Shown here piece after piece: positions 21,401-32,010 of a DNA stretch of 64,000 nucleotides (position 1 is the stretch's first letter; the number at the start of each line of letters is the position of its first letter). Location of the stretch: positions 17,390,082 to 17,454,081 of the forward strand of contig NC_067207.1 of assembly GCF_026262505.1 (NCBI RefSeq). The letters are read 5' to 3'. The notes beneath the pieces are model-generated. The model saw only the letters and a program-made list of their open reading frames with translations. It did not search any database and was not told the DNA's origin. Made by a program: the position numbers and the translations under genes. The stretch is from Trichomonas vaginalis G3 (taxonomy: Eukaryota; Parabasalia; Trichomonadida; Trichomonadidae).

Positions 21401-24400
21401 CGCCTGCATGCTGGAAATGGTCAAAATAGGAATAGACAATGACCATGCATCGAAACTTTCGAACAGACTTATTCAAAAATATTTACAAATCGACGGAACA
21501 TGCGACAAAAGCAGTTTTCTCAATGCCTGCCGTATCCTTGGCCGCCTGAACACTGTAGAACTCGAAGAACATATCCGAAATCTCCATAATTCCATGCATC
21601 CCGTTCTCAAATGGAGTACAAATGGCGATTGTCCACGAAAATCACCATCAGGGTCAGGTCTGATGAATCTTGGAGCCACTTGTTTCTTAAATTCGGCCTT
21701 GCAACAGTTCTTTTACATAATTCCACTGAGAAAAGCCATTTTATCATACGAAGGAGAGGACATATTCATGCTTTCCCTCAAGACATTGTACTCTCGGATG
21801 CTTCTTTCCCGTCATTACGCACAATCACCAGCAGATTTAGTCTCAAAATGGGTCGGATGGGATGGAGAACCAATGAATCCGATGATGCAACAAGATGCAT
21901 GTGAATTTGTCCAAAACTTACTTGATAAACTTGAAAAAGCTCTTGGAGTTGATTTCATTCAAAAACTGTTTCAAGGGAAAACAATTCATCACACTGACGG
22001 ATTGAATTGCGATTTCCACTTAGAGTCAGAAGAACCTTTCTACGCATTCTCAATGCCAGTCAAAGGTGTCTCTTCAATCAGCCAATCATTGGAACAACTC
22101 TCTGCTCCCGACTTTTTCACTGGTGATAATCAATATAAAAGTGACAAATACGGTAAAATTGATGCCAAACGATATTCGTCAATAGGTAACTGTCCTCCTT
22201 TCCTCATAATACAATTAGCGAGATTCGAATATAACTACGCGACATGGACAATAACAAAAATTGACTCTATTTACAATTTTCCTGTTGATTTGAAATTTGG
22301 CGGTTTTGACTATAAATTGAATGGTGTTATCGTCCATATAGGAACTGCTAATTTCGGACATTATGTATCGTATGTGAAAGACAGAGAAACAGATACATGG
22401 AGATTCTGTAACGATGAAAATGTCACGTTTGTGTCAGAAAAATCAATTTTAGAAGCAGGAATTGGGAATTCGTCTAAAAGTGCATATTTACTTTTCTATG
22501 ATAGAGTTGACTATGATTATGATAAATCTGACTACAAAGTGTCTGATGAAATGAAAGAAACGATAGAAAAAGAAAACGTGACATTAGATGAAATCAATAT
22601 TTTGTTTTCCACACCTTATTTCAAACTTATGTCAACAACAAGAGATAATAATTCCTTGTTTTACATGTGTCACGTTTTACCTTATACTATTTTCCAAGAA
22701 AAAGCTCCAAAATTCTTTAGAAAAGTGACAGAATCGATAAAAGACGATGAAAACATGAAGAAATACTTGATAGAATTGATTGAAAACAAGAGTTTCTCAA
22801 AACCACTCTTCTTCGCATTGGATCAGTCAATAAGAGACGGAGCGCAAAATTTGTTTAAGGTTGTCAAAAGTGAAGTGATAGAAACAGCGATCATTTCACT
22901 TTTCAATGAAACAGAGCATATTTGCGAGAACTACAATTCGATAGAGAACCTGTTTTCTGTTTTGAATGACTGTGTTCAGACAGAAATCGGTTATAAAACT
23001 GCCATCGATAAAAATTGGCAATTTTCATTGCATGCGATATTATCTAAGAGAATCCCTGATTACCTCAATGAAAAGAAGAACATAAAGAAAGATATGTTCT
23101 TCGGTTATTTGGATTTCACTTCACTTTTGACAATGATGTCACTTTTACCGATAGATGACCAACTTAAAACATTTTTAGAGAGTGATGATTTCATCAAAGA
23201 AATCTTTACATCTAAAACTACAATAGAAAGTCTGTCAAAACTCCTCAAAAGTGCCAATTATGATGAAGAAAAACTTGACAATTTCTTAGACAAAAACTCT
23301 GTTTCTCTTTCGTATACAAAAGTCGTTGAATTCATTTTGAGAATGTATGAAAACGGTTTTGACAAAATAGATAAATTTAAATTTATACTTGGAGAAAGAA
23401 TGTCAACATTACATGACAAATTTGCTTGTTTCTGTTATCTTGTCAAAAACTGTCAAATGTCAGATTTCTTTTTATCCAACATTGATCAATGGTTTTACTA
23501 CATTGTGAATGAAGACCAGACATTGAGAACTTTCATAAGTTATTTGGTCGCATTCATAATTCCAACGGAATATTTCAACTTCCTGTCGTATTTCCCGCAA
23601 AACGATTTCGATCAGGAAGAAATGAAATTCAAACCGTCAAAAACCGTTGACATTGAAAAGTGTCGTGTTATAAGTGGTCACTTCACTTCTCATTTAGAAG
23701 AACTTTTAGAAGGATTTGAGGATAAATATAAATCAAGCAAAACCGTTTTTGTGTCACTTTTCGAAGTTTTTGCCGGCTGTTACGAAATTGACAAAAACAA
23801 AGAAAATATTAATTGTATAATCAAAATATTGGATTGTTTAAGACCAATTGCTGTTGATTACGATGCAACAGTTCAGAAAATTTTATCATTTTTGTCTAAA
23901 AACGGAATTCACGTGAAAGCGAGTGATTTCATTCGCCAGCCAAGTCAAACTAACTTCTGCTTGTCGAATGTGTTTATCAACGCTTTGATTTCTCATTTAT
24001 CTGTTGAAGGACTCGATGAAGAAAACTCCTACAAAGTTTTCAAGTTTTTCGGAGAACCATTGAACAGAATCCAAAACAACAACGGAATTATCCAAATTCT
24101 CTGTTTAGCAGCAAAATGTCAGCCTCAAATTGCTCTTAAATACTTAAATGAAACGGAAATGACTGTTAATAATTATTTGAATCAGTTGACAATTATGAAA
24201 AGTGCCAATATTACAAAACCGGTTTTAGACAAATTAAATGACTTTATTTGTCAAATAAAACCGTCGAATGTAAACTCAATTATTGAAGATTCGTTCTTGA
24301 TTCATGGCGAGAATCAGATAGAAAGGAAATGGCTTGAACCATTGGTAGATGAGCCACTTTTAGCAGGGCATGCGAAATATTTAGTTTATAAGAATTTGGG

Positions 24401-24641
24401 AATCGAAGAAGAAGACTTTAGAATGAAGTTTTTCATCGAAGAAACAAAATCAAAGGAAATTCCAAGTGAGAAAATATTTATTGAACTGGTTCAAGCTGCC
24501 AAAGAAGCAATCGAATGCGGCTTGGATCCAAAGAAACTCTCCGGTTTATCTCAACTTTGCGAGAGATTTAAAGATAAAGAAAACTTCAGAGAAATTACAA
24601 AAGAATTGAGAGAAACATTAGAAAAAACTGAAGAATCTTAA
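18429..24641 (+). CDS. Giant ubiquitin carboxyl-terminal hydrolase, USP/C19 family (2070 aa)
   Basis: The USP catalytic core spans about residues 1073-1350. The Cys box GLMNLGATCFLNS carries the nucleophile at Cys1085; the MMQQDACEF segment follows; the His box HIGTANFGHYVSY carries His1311; then CNDENV provides the third catalytic residue and SAYLLFYDR ends the fold. A ubiquitin-like segment is near residues 650-725. The long N- and C-terminal arms look like helical solenoids, the layout of large deubiquitinases such as USP9X, USP24 and USP34. It removes ubiquitin from proteins; the catalytic residues look complete, so it should be active. Start: first ATG after an A/T-rich leader, with no in-frame alternative upstream. 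Confidence 0.93.
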   Translation: MITPEEDFETWCMVITSTIDTVSSFEPFVPQIQDLMNQLIENREFKDPIKGKESAFIKELYWKIIPKLKKLGSLPENEILIIVNCLKAILNFTIQALEKEIPDYFCLIHQLIPDETWSLISKNTNSNIDKELIEFIKEENLVDKIMKFLDKETDSYPLIIHSTQALILLQKHISEIDLNDVSKKFTKHACEIAKERIRQIVPNDIYQILDKITKILVEDESVFGWLNLFEIFTKCEIFNIQLFGYQAFKYMLDQKDIQAIVLKWFLDKEHLSLLKKNAMHPEIMQYIASIIASLVKENLISFDIIQDLWNQNSQIHPTDLDKFYQMFILISKYIPVEYLFDFCTMCIHPNEKNQIWFQFLLYLAHTISSRNDALQQYEVIRNEFWNLSFDENDLQEQARMALKTTIGYHLTPTHLKEISSQILDTFPTFEAYDILGTAVNALSLPGTDSAVEFLKRAIDTLQDSEEETKLPIFNFINNLCVGNSVLIDEEDCTKIFALSHDKDLYNFLQEAVENDIISLDEIRKFLNSIEFSEIDQSFIDLVKIVMQKSTPETGITSIPFDGDEILWKLSVADHPQRTDSMDLLVRTYLNNDQKFLSDYDMIDGFIRKWLSVFKQSENKHLVLNILRFFIVDAEYLVDYEIYSRTPHGLEVSPKINVEITGSGVISTQKHSVPENMTIAVLSRRVARYGKVPVGSFTLKIAGKELTSISTIKDYAQSGDLKITAYPATNQKVVDRVFTELPSEYVADGEIPSILYDLLKDDVKEAKLVLDCIPTMQYTLAIIESIQYLDHFNYNHFLPVEFPMLFMYNFETLIAMVEPGVLLKTGGIDYLIDCMSKIQMTTNIAVINFFETKLSAKDKKYSAQKIFDSLFGRLYNNFEDEKLYFTLIANFLVKIEKLKGVDIALPSYFPDAAKKFFLCQNREIMKIADELFMELTINQDILIPLVFECPDENKGIILKSVSFHIDQFSQELFDLIMSSLDDENCKYLNDALACMLEMVKIGIDNDHASKLSNRLIQKYLQIDGTCDKSSFLNACRILGRLNTVELEEHIRNLHNSMHPVLKWSTNGDCPRKSPSGSGLMNLGATCFLNSALQQFFYIIPLRKAILSYEGEDIFMLSLKTLYSRMLLSRHYAQSPADLVSKWVGWDGEPMNPMMQQDACEFVQNLLDKLEKALGVDFIQKLFQGKTIHHTDGLNCDFHLESEEPFYAFSMPVKGVSSISQSLEQLSAPDFFTGDNQYKSDKYGKIDAKRYSSIGNCPPFLIIQLARFEYNYATWTITKIDSIYNFPVDLKFGGFDYKLNGVIVHIGTANFGHYVSYVKDRETDTWRFCNDENVTFVSEKSILEAGIGNSSKSAYLLFYDRVDYDYDKSDYKVSDEMKETIEKENVTLDEINILFSTPYFKLMSTTRDNNSLFYMCHVLPYTIFQEKAPKFFRKVTESIKDDENMKKYLIELIENKSFSKPLFFALDQSIRDGAQNLFKVVKSEVIETAIISLFNETEHICENYNSIENLFSVLNDCVQTEIGYKTAIDKNWQFSLHAILSKRIPDYLNEKKNIKKDMFFGYLDFTSLLTMMSLLPIDDQLKTFLESDDFIKEIFTSKTTIESLSKLLKSANYDEEKLDNFLDKNSVSLSYTKVVEFILRMYENGFDKIDKFKFILGERMSTLHDKFACFCYLVKNCQMSDFFLSNIDQWFYYIVNEDQTLRTFISYLVAFIIPTEYFNFLSYFPQNDFDQEEMKFKPSKTVDIEKCRVISGHFTSHLEELLEGFEDKYKSSKTVFVSLFEVFAGCYEIDKNKENINCIIKILDCLRPIAVDYDATVQKILSFLSKNGIHVKASDFIRQPSQTNFCLSNVFINALISHLSVEGLDEENSYKVFKFFGEPLNRIQNNNGIIQILCLAAKCQPQIALKYLNETEMTVNNYLNQLTIMKSANITKPVLDKLNDFICQIKPSNVNSIIEDSFLIHGENQIERKWLEPLVDEPLLAGHAKYLVYKNLGIEEEDFRMKFFIEETKSKEIPSEKIFIELVQAAKEAIECGLDPKKLSGLSQLCERFKDKENFREITKELRETLEKTEES

Positions 24642-25258
24642 ATCAAACAGATTCTACAGTAATCTTTTCCTTATTTATTAATATATATTTTTTGTTTATA
24701 TAAAAAAATAATACTTCTTATGTGTTTTTAACTATTGTTTTAGAATGGTAAGATCTGAATTAATGGTGAAGAACCATTCCTGTTGAAATAAACTCATTTA
24801 TTTTCATTAAGGGTGTGCTTCATCCTTTATTCTGTTGTCTAAAATCAATTGCTTTTTCACATGTTTTGTCAAAATTTGAATAAAAGTCAGATGGGTGTAA
24901 GTGCACTTTTAAAATGATCTTTATATTAGATGATGTTCCTATAATTTCATATCACATTTCAATCAAGCCTTATGTTGCGGCTATTTTTATTATATTATAT
25001 GTTTTTAAAAGTTAATTATTTGTAAACTATTCAAATCTAAAATCTTTTGGAAAAAAGTCGTGAAAATTTTTATATAAAGTTTTTGTGTTTTAATATTTTT
25101 GTGCTAAACTATGCCATGTAGATTATGAATTCTCAAATCTTTTTTATCAAATTCTCAATTCGTATCAAGAAATTTTATGAAAAATTTCTAAACTCAACAA
25201 ACTTTGTAACTAGTCGATTCTATTTCTATTATTCTGCTCAATATAAGGACTAGTAGTT
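24642..25258. other. Intergenic, no feature recognised
   Basis: A+T-rich 3' flank of the deubiquitinase gene up to the next TIR element. No gene or RNA could be supported. Confidence 0.5.
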
Positions 25259-26371
25259 AGGGTTGTTAGATTCCCGACGATAGGTGTCTTGGAAGATTTG
25301 CCTGGTGTCATCATAGTGTCTTTAAATCAAAAATTTTATTTTGGAGTTAGTTTTATTAATTTTTCAATAAAAAACATTTCTAAAACAAGAAAATAAAATG
25401 ATAAAATATTTATATTTTATATAAGGATCTTATATATTTAAAATAAATATCATTTTATTTTTTTCATTGGTGTCTGTCAAACCATAATACACTATTCAAA
25501 AATTCAATGTGTCTTGCGGCTTCAAAAGACACCTTCAAATTGAACGATAGCACAGACACTATTGAATTTTACCTATTTTATTTAGTTTTTACCCTTTTTA
25601 TTTTTAAGAATTAATGACTGAAACAGCCGTTTTGCTATGACCTCAATCACTTTTATTTATTATTTTAAATATTATTTAATTTTATTATTTGAATAGGCCA
25701 ACTTATATTTGAGAAGCTCAATTTGAGACCACTTAATACATTGAAATATCATAAATATTGAAATATTAAAAAGTGTATTTCAAAATATTGAAATTATAAA
25801 AATTTATAATACTGAAATTGAGACAAATTAATAAATTCAATGTGTTTTTTTTGAAATAACTCTCAAATATTATTTTTTTGTTTATTTAATGATGAATAAA
25901 TATGATTGCTTTAGTCAATCATAAAAACTAATTTAAGTTTAAAATAATGAAAGGATAATTTGATCGTTTTTTAAAATACAATTATTTTTGATGATTTGCA
26001 AGGATCTTTGAAAAGAATATAATATAGGTTCTATTTTTGTAAAATTTATCCAAATCATGTATTACATAAATTACGATTAAAACGATGAAAGAACCAAAAA
26101 GTGTGTTTTGTGTTTTGTTGTTGCGTGTTGGATGCGGGATCCTGTTATTTCCGAAAGCGACAAAAAATTTGGAAATTTAATTTCCGAAATCGAAATTATA
26201 TTAATGTTTTTAATATTCTTATATCAAAAGGATTAAAGTTCATTAAGAGAAAAACAATTCTTCTTCTTCAATCTATTGGCGCATTTATTTCTACACGCCA
26301 ATAAGGAAGGAAAAATTATAAGACACCATGGTGTCTTCAAAACGCTAATTTTTGATATTTTTAACAACCCT
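25259..26371. mobile_element. Non-autonomous TIR DNA transposon, MULE-like (about 1.1 kb)
   Basis: The ends are a perfect 10-bp inverted repeat, AGGGTTGTTA (25259-25268) and TAACAACCCT (26362-26371). They are flanked by 10-bp direct repeats ACTAGTAGTT (25249-25258) and GCTAGTAGTT (26372-26381) with one mismatch. GGTGTC/GACACC motifs recur on both strands inside both ends and in the middle (near 25290, 25470, 25540, 26320), like subterminal transposase sites. No ATG-led gene of useful length is inside. The 9-10 bp duplication suggests the Mutator-like superfamily. Confidence 0.65.
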
Positions 26372-26496
26372 GCTAGTAGTTGTTAATATATGTTAAAGTA
26401 AATGATTGATAATTAACTCACAAACACTCAGACTTTAATCAGGATAAAAAAAATGAAACATAATAGTATATGATAAGTAGCCATTATAACTGAGTA

Positions 26497-26679
26497 TTAT
26501 GATTGTGTGTTATGTTGAGAAGATTTGTTCTCCTGTGTAGCTGGAGGGGGCTTTACTGGGGAGTCCTTTGTTGGAGGACCCTTTTCCTTATGAGACTCGT
26601 CGTCGTTTAAGACAGAGGGATCGATATCTGTGTCGATGATGTAGACTCTGCCGAGGAAGCTTGTGGCATATAACTTCAT
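26497..26679 (-). CDS. Small hypothetical protein (60 aa)
   Basis: ATG-started frame with an Inr-like TCATTTTAG two bases before the start (minus strand, 26681-26689), the same arrangement as neighbouring real genes. The N-terminus MKLYATSFLGRVYIIDTD looks like a beta hairpin. From about residue 25 the chain is polar and disordered, with Lys/Pro motifs and a Gln/Ser/Asn end. I do not recognise a family. The promoter placement is the main argument that it is a gene. Confidence 0.45.
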   Translation of the reverse strand: MKLYATSFLGRVYIIDTDIDPSVLNDDESHKEKGPPTKDSPVKPPPATQENKSSQHNTQS

Positions 26680-27169
26680 TCTAAAATGATTTTTTGAATT
26701 TTTCTCTCAATTATTTGAAAAGATGTGTCGTTTTTGTAAAGTTTTGAAAACTAAAATCTTGGAAAATGCAGAAATACCTCTAAATTGTATGCGAACTAAT
26801 GCAAATATTTAAATTCATATTTGATAAAGCATGGAATTTTATAAAATCATCTATTGAAAACATAAAACCGTTCTCATAAAATTTAGACTTTGAGTATGAT
26901 TTTCAAACAAATAAATTTTTAAAATTAAATGTCTCTAGACATAATTTATTGCTTCTTAATTAGCTGAATTTTATTAGATTCTATTGTAAAATTCAAAAAA
27001 TGAGATGGATTCATTCAATTTTTTGAAAAGCGAAAATTTCAATTGTTATATCAACGGTATAATCCGACTTAAAAATCTTAAATGTCTCATATCAATTAAC
27101 AATTATTTATTTCAAAACATAAACAAAACAAAAATTAAAAATCATTTGGTAAAAAATATTGAAACAAAA
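26680..27169. other. Intergenic spacer
   Basis: A+T-rich. It holds the Inr of the small gene at its left end and the 3' flank of the coiled-coil gene; nothing else is recognised. Confidence 0.45.
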
Positions 27170-28966
27170 TTATCGTTTTCCTTTCAAAGGTTTTGTATCT
27201 TCTGTTTGAATCTCTATATCAATCATTTCTGGATTTTCTGTTTGAGCTTCATTCTCTGTCTTTTCTTTAACAAGTATTTCATGAGAAGATATCTGAAGTT
27301 TCTCTATCATTTTGTGCAATTCTTCTCCAAATTCTCTATCTGTATTTTCAATGGAAACAATAAATTTGTCATGTAAATTCTTCCAGATTGGTGTTAATCT
27401 TGTTGTCTTACTAGAATATATAGGAGCCATAATTTCTCCAAGAATTGATGTCAATAATAAATTGAAGAATGGATCGCTCAAATGGATTTTATCTGTTTTC
27501 TCTAAATTATGACTGACAACTGAATTTGTTCTGGACAATTTGGCCGAAGGAGCAGGTGATGGATCTGTTGATGTAACATTTGATGTCACCGATGAGCCAT
27601 GCTTCGATGAACTTGGTGATTGATTTAGGTTCTTGAGATGGAATTTAGATTTAGATCCAGTATTAGAAGCAGGAACATCTGCAAGTTTTCTTGCTGGTCT
27701 CGGATTCGATTTAACTCCAGTGAGTTTAACATTAGAAATAGCAGATTCGAGAAAGCTTTTGAGATTGTTGTCTTTAAGTGAGAACAAAGAGCTAATTGAT
27801 GAAAGTGTTGTTGAAACTGATATATTATTTCTTTGATTACCTAATAATTTTACGTAAGAATTTAATAAATCTTGATATGGATCAAAAATGACATGATACT
27901 CATTTTTAGCCTTTCTAAGTTCAATAGTTCTTTGATATAGTTGTGTTGTTAGATCTTGAATGGCGTCATTAGCTGAATCTACTGATTTGGAGATTGTTGT
28001 CATCTTATTCAGAAGATATGCCATTAATTCAAGGTTTTTAGCTTCATTGTCATGAGCTTGCTTGAGCATTGTTGCATCAGGGCCTTTTACATTTTTAAGA
28101 TCTTGAATCACAGAATTGAGACTTTGTTTCATTGCCTGTATCTTTTTAGCAGGATGTTCTATTGGAAGATTATGTTTAAAATCAGGACTATTTAGAATAC
28201 TCTCGATTGGATTTGAGTCAATTTTGTACTTTGTATCATGTAAAGTTTTAATTGCTTTTAATTCTGTCTGTAACTCTTGCTGCATAAATATTATCATAGT
28301 TCTAATCGATGCATCTGTCATATTTGTAATATTACGTCTTTTTGTAATGACATCATGTGAGCATTGAAATTCTTCTTGTTTTAGTTGTTCATTTTCCTTC
28401 GATATGTTTTTATATGTTGTAAGTAAGCCAACATTGTTACCAAACTCTGATTGTATCTGTGAAGAATATTGTTCATTTTTATCAACCTCTAAAATACGCT
28501 TTCTAAAAGCATAAATCAACTCTTCAACTCGTTGTAATTTAACATCATATAGTCTAATTCCAAGTCTTGATTCTTTGGCAGATACGTTTTTTACTAAATT
28601 TGGTCTTTGAAGCGTGCTTAATGATTGAATGTCATTTTCTAGTTCAGATATTGTATTGAGCATCTTTTTAACATCGATTTTTTGATCTTTTGTTAAAATT
28701 TTTTCTAATAATAGCTGATTTTGTTGCATAATTGCATGTTGCTTTTTCAAAATTTCGTAATTCTTTTGTAATTCTTCTAATTGTTTTTGTTTATTCGCAT
28801 TTGAAATGATTTGTTCTTCGAGTGTTTGTACTTCTTCGACTGATGTTTTCTTTAACTCTGCAAGATTAGCATCTTTTTCGCGCTGCGATGAAGATGCAAT
28901 AGCACGATTAAACAATGCACCAATTCGCCCAAACTCTTCGACGTGCTCTCTCTGAGTTTTCGTCAT
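27170..28966 (-). CDS. Coiled-coil protein of unknown function (598 aa)
   Basis: Residues about 25-110 and 130-220 are strong heptad-bearing coiled coil (KQKQLEELQKNYEILKKQ and similar), with more helix at about 240-375. A Ser/Pro/Lys-rich low-complexity linker follows at about 415-480, then a short C-terminal helical region and an acidic end. It has no enzymatic motif, membrane segment or signal peptide. This profile fits a structural or scaffold protein of the cytoskeleton or of vesicle tethering, but no family is recognised. It is the downstream member of a run of minus-strand genes, separated by 450 bases from the next. Confidence 0.75.
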   Translation of the reverse strand: MTKTQREHVEEFGRIGALFNRAIASSSQREKDANLAELKKTSVEEVQTLEEQIISNANKQKQLEELQKNYEILKKQHAIMQQNQLLLEKILTKDQKIDVKKMLNTISELENDIQSLSTLQRPNLVKNVSAKESRLGIRLYDVKLQRVEELIYAFRKRILEVDKNEQYSSQIQSEFGNNVGLLTTYKNISKENEQLKQEEFQCSHDVITKRRNITNMTDASIRTMIIFMQQELQTELKAIKTLHDTKYKIDSNPIESILNSPDFKHNLPIEHPAKKIQAMKQSLNSVIQDLKNVKGPDATMLKQAHDNEAKNLELMAYLLNKMTTISKSVDSANDAIQDLTTQLYQRTIELRKAKNEYHVIFDPYQDLLNSYVKLLGNQRNNISVSTTLSSISSLFSLKDNNLKSFLESAISNVKLTGVKSNPRPARKLADVPASNTGSKSKFHLKNLNQSPSSSKHGSSVTSNVTSTDPSPAPSAKLSRTNSVVSHNLEKTDKIHLSDPFFNLLLTSILGEIMAPIYSSKTTRLTPIWKNLHDKFIVSIENTDREFGEELHKMIEKLQISSHEILVKEKTENEAQTENPEMIDIEIQTEDTKPLKGKR

Positions 28967-29420
28967 TTCTTGAACGATACGTTTAAAATTTTATCGCAAT
29001 TTATAACTCAGCATCTCTTCTCTCCCAAGATCTTTGCTTGAATAGACAATTATGCATGAGAGCAAGGATTTAAAGAGTTCATTTTTCATCTTAGTTTGCA
29101 GCCTTTTTCAAAAATAAAATTTAAAATTAGTAAATTCTCAGTATTTTATTGAGTTAGGTAGAGTTTTAAAATGATATGTAGTATTTCAATCGTTATAATC
29201 ATAACATTTCATGAAATTTCGAATTCAAAATTGTTAATTATTGATGAAATGATGCATAACTGTAAGGATATGTGGGTTTTGCATATAAATAATATTGATT
29301 AACTCATTTGTGAACAGTTTTATTAGAAAAATTTTGATAAATTTTAAAAATGTTCAATAAAATAAAGTAAATAAACTAAGCACATAACAGATTTTAATAG
29401 CATATAAAAATATATGGATT
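28967..29420. other. Intergenic spacer between same-strand genes
   Basis: A+T-rich, no RNA gene or repeat visible. The upstream region of the coiled-coil gene ends in GTTCAAGAA before its ATG, a weak Inr. Confidence 0.4.
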
Positions 29421-30848
29421 TTAAACATCCATTTTAACATCTTTTTCTTGAATTTGCGGAGGATAAGCATACTCTTGCTTCTGAGAATAAGGAACCTCAT
29501 AGTAGTATGGCTGATCATTAGATTGTCCTTCTTGAGAATTAATCAGAGAATTCTTGATATCTCCTTGATTTTGTGGAATTGGATATCCGAAACCTCCATC
29601 AAGTAGAGGAACTGTAAACGCCATTGAAAGCGCATAATGGTCAGTGCAATCTGATTTTTGCATTTCTGAACAAATTAAAAGGTAAAGTTCAGGATCCCAA
29701 TATGGAAGCCTGCAGTACGATAAGTCTTCTGCTGTGTAATAATCATTGCTGAATTGCGGATTTGCTTTATATGGTTTGAATCTTAAAGATCCGTCTAATG
29801 CAATTTTCCTTTTAACTTCGATCTCTTGGTACTTTGCCATGATATAGAAGATGTCATCAAATATTATGGAAAATCCGAATAAATTCAAAATGACAAATAA
29901 AAATTTGCCAAAACATGAATTTAAGAATTTGACGTACTTGCTATTATGGCATAATGAAAAATATTTTGGAACTTTGTAAATATCCATTTCATACTCCATT
30001 TCTGGATTATCAAACACTTTGATGCGGAGACGATAATTTGTTTGCCTTGCAATATAATATGCATGCAATTTCCTGTAATATTCTTCACTTGCCTGCTTTA
30101 AATAGCCTTGAAAATCTTCCGAAATTTCATCAACAAAATTTGCTTTAAAAATAGTGAGTTCGCAATTTGGATCTATCTTCAAATCATCCATTCCTTCCCA
30201 TGATCCATATTTGAGAGGCTCAGAGAACACAACTTTGTGTTTTTCAAATCCATTTTTAATTATTGGTTTAATTATAAGGATTGGAGGATTTCCTGAGACT
30301 CTTTTAGCAAGTTTTTCTGCTTTCTCTTCATTCAGCACGCATTTAATTGGAAACTTTTTTCGACCTTGGAAACCCAAATGAAATGAGAGACAGCATTGAC
30401 AGAACTTCTTGAATATGAGTTTTCTAGTTAAAAACAAGCCTGGTTTCAGTTCCTTAGTTGAAAATGAATATTTATATGAAAAAATGTTAGAAAAAATTAA
30501 AATAAATAATGAAATAGCAAATGCACTCGTATACATAGACGTTCCTTGAAATATTTGGTGCATTATTCCCCAAATAAAGAGTCCAAAGCAAAGATTTTGT
30601 ACCAAACTGAATATAAAGTACCCGAATGGAGGATGAATTTCGCGATTTTTGCGAACAGCTATGGCCCACAATGTTATATTAATGGCCCAGCTTATACCTA
30701 CAATAAGAATTAATCCATACGGAATATCTCCAATGAAAAAGTATACTCCAGGAGAAACACAGATTTGTTCATCAGATCCCGAATAAAATGTATAATCAGG
30801 GCAAGGAACAGGAGTAGGTTCAGGTACTGGATCACTTCCCCACGACAT
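29421..30848 (-). CDS. Multi-pass membrane protein of unknown function (475 aa)
   Basis: Three hydrophobic segments near the N-terminus (about residues 42-66, 74-98 and 104-127) and a fourth near 312-340 (FLFVILNLFGFSIIF). Between them lies a roughly 180-residue cytosolic or lumenal domain. The C-terminal tail (about 425-475) is Gln/Tyr/Pro-rich and disordered, with tyrosine motifs such as PYYYEVPY. A TCATAA Inr-like motif abuts the ATG (minus strand, 30849-30854). No cleavable signal peptide is seen; the Pro-rich N-terminus probably precedes the first membrane segment. The family is not recognised. The tyrosine tail suggests sorting signals, by inference. Confidence 0.75.
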   Translation of the reverse strand: MSWGSDPVPEPTPVPCPDYTFYSGSDEQICVSPGVYFFIGDIPYGLILIVGISWAINITLWAIAVRKNREIHPPFGYFIFSLVQNLCFGLFIWGIMHQIFQGTSMYTSAFAISLFILIFSNIFSYKYSFSTKELKPGLFLTRKLIFKKFCQCCLSFHLGFQGRKKFPIKCVLNEEKAEKLAKRVSGNPPILIIKPIIKNGFEKHKVVFSEPLKYGSWEGMDDLKIDPNCELTIFKANFVDEISEDFQGYLKQASEEYYRKLHAYYIARQTNYRLRIKVFDNPEMEYEMDIYKVPKYFSLCHNSKYVKFLNSCFGKFLFVILNLFGFSIIFDDIFYIMAKYQEIEVKRKIALDGSLRFKPYKANPQFSNDYYTAEDLSYCRLPYWDPELYLLICSEMQKSDCTDHYALSMAFTVPLLDGGFGYPIPQNQGDIKNSLINSQEGQSNDQPYYYEVPYSQKQEYAYPPQIQEKDVKMDV

Positions 30849-31736
30849 TTATGATTTTGAAAATGCAACGGTTAGATAAGCTGTTTCAATACATCATTGT
30901 ATATTTAAACATATTATCATTAAATTTCAATGATGTAAAATTTACGATCATTTTAAATCATGGATCCGATATTTTATGAATTTGAAAAGCCCTAAACAAT
31001 TTGAAGTAATTGATATCCCAACATGCATTCATTCTTCTCGAGTTTAAACCTCCGTGCTTTTATTTTTCGTTGGAAAAAAGGAAAATATTTCTCACTAAAT
31101 TAATTTAAGCATGATTGGTATGTTTTCACTCTGAAATGCTGTGATTGGTTGTTTATTTGGATCCCACTGCTGAATCTTGAGATGGAATCCTGTTGATATA
31201 TTTCAAATATTATGTTTTTGGTGCTAAATAACATTTTTTTATGCGTAACAATATTTGATTCTCAGTAACTACTGCAATAGTCTCGTAAAATACATATTAT
31301 CCAAAGTGATCAGAGTTTTTCATTCAACAATCATTTTGACCATGATATTTTGATCAAATTGATAATAATATTTGAAATTCCTTGGTTCAAAAAGAGATGA
31401 TTCAATAATATTTTTAATAAAATAATCATGTTGAAATTCAATAGTTTTGGAAATTGTGCTTTTAACTTAATTTCGCATTTCATTTTCGATTTTTTTCACC
31501 TATGTTAAGGCATATCTGTTTGAAAATTTGGTGATAGGTTTTAACCCAAAAAGTTCATTATCAAAAAATTGAAATTGTTATTGAAAAATTTTAGATATCA
31601 TTAATAATTTTCAGTTTTATATTATTCTTTATTCCGTTAAAATAAGCCACCTTCAGAATTTTTGTTAACGAATTTTCAATGATCTATAATTCCTTTGATT
31701 AATAGAGAAATGGTGTTAAATGGAAATTTCGAAAAT
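30849..31736. other. Intergenic, no feature recognised
   Basis: A+T-rich upstream flank of the membrane-protein gene, ending at the TIR element. No gene or RNA is supported. Confidence 0.45.
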
Positions 31737-32010
31737 GGGGGCGAGCATCATAAGAAAAATTTTTCGAAAAATAGGGGGTGTTAGTATACTCAACCCCCTC
31801 ATTAATTATCGTTTCTAGAGGAATAGGAACAGAGGCCTTTTTTCAGGTAACCTTTAAGAAGTTTCCGAAAGAGTTTATGCTCATATAACCTCATTTCCAG
31901 GTAAATAGGGGGTATTGTTCTACTAAAAGTTTAGTTGCATACTGGCCTCGTTTCCTAAGAAACTTAATCAAGAGGCTATCTCAATAAGCCTTGACCAACA
32001 GGAATAGGAT
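31737..32010 (+). repeat. Left terminal inverted repeat of the 2.15-kb element
   Basis: 274 bp, the inverted match of 33618-33890. It starts with GGGGGCGAGCATCATAAG and ends in ACAGGAATAGGAT. Confidence 0.9.

Noticed and set aside
26101-26304. 67-codon frame inside the third TIR element
   Set aside because: Starts at GTG, Cys/Phe-rich random composition, no domain.
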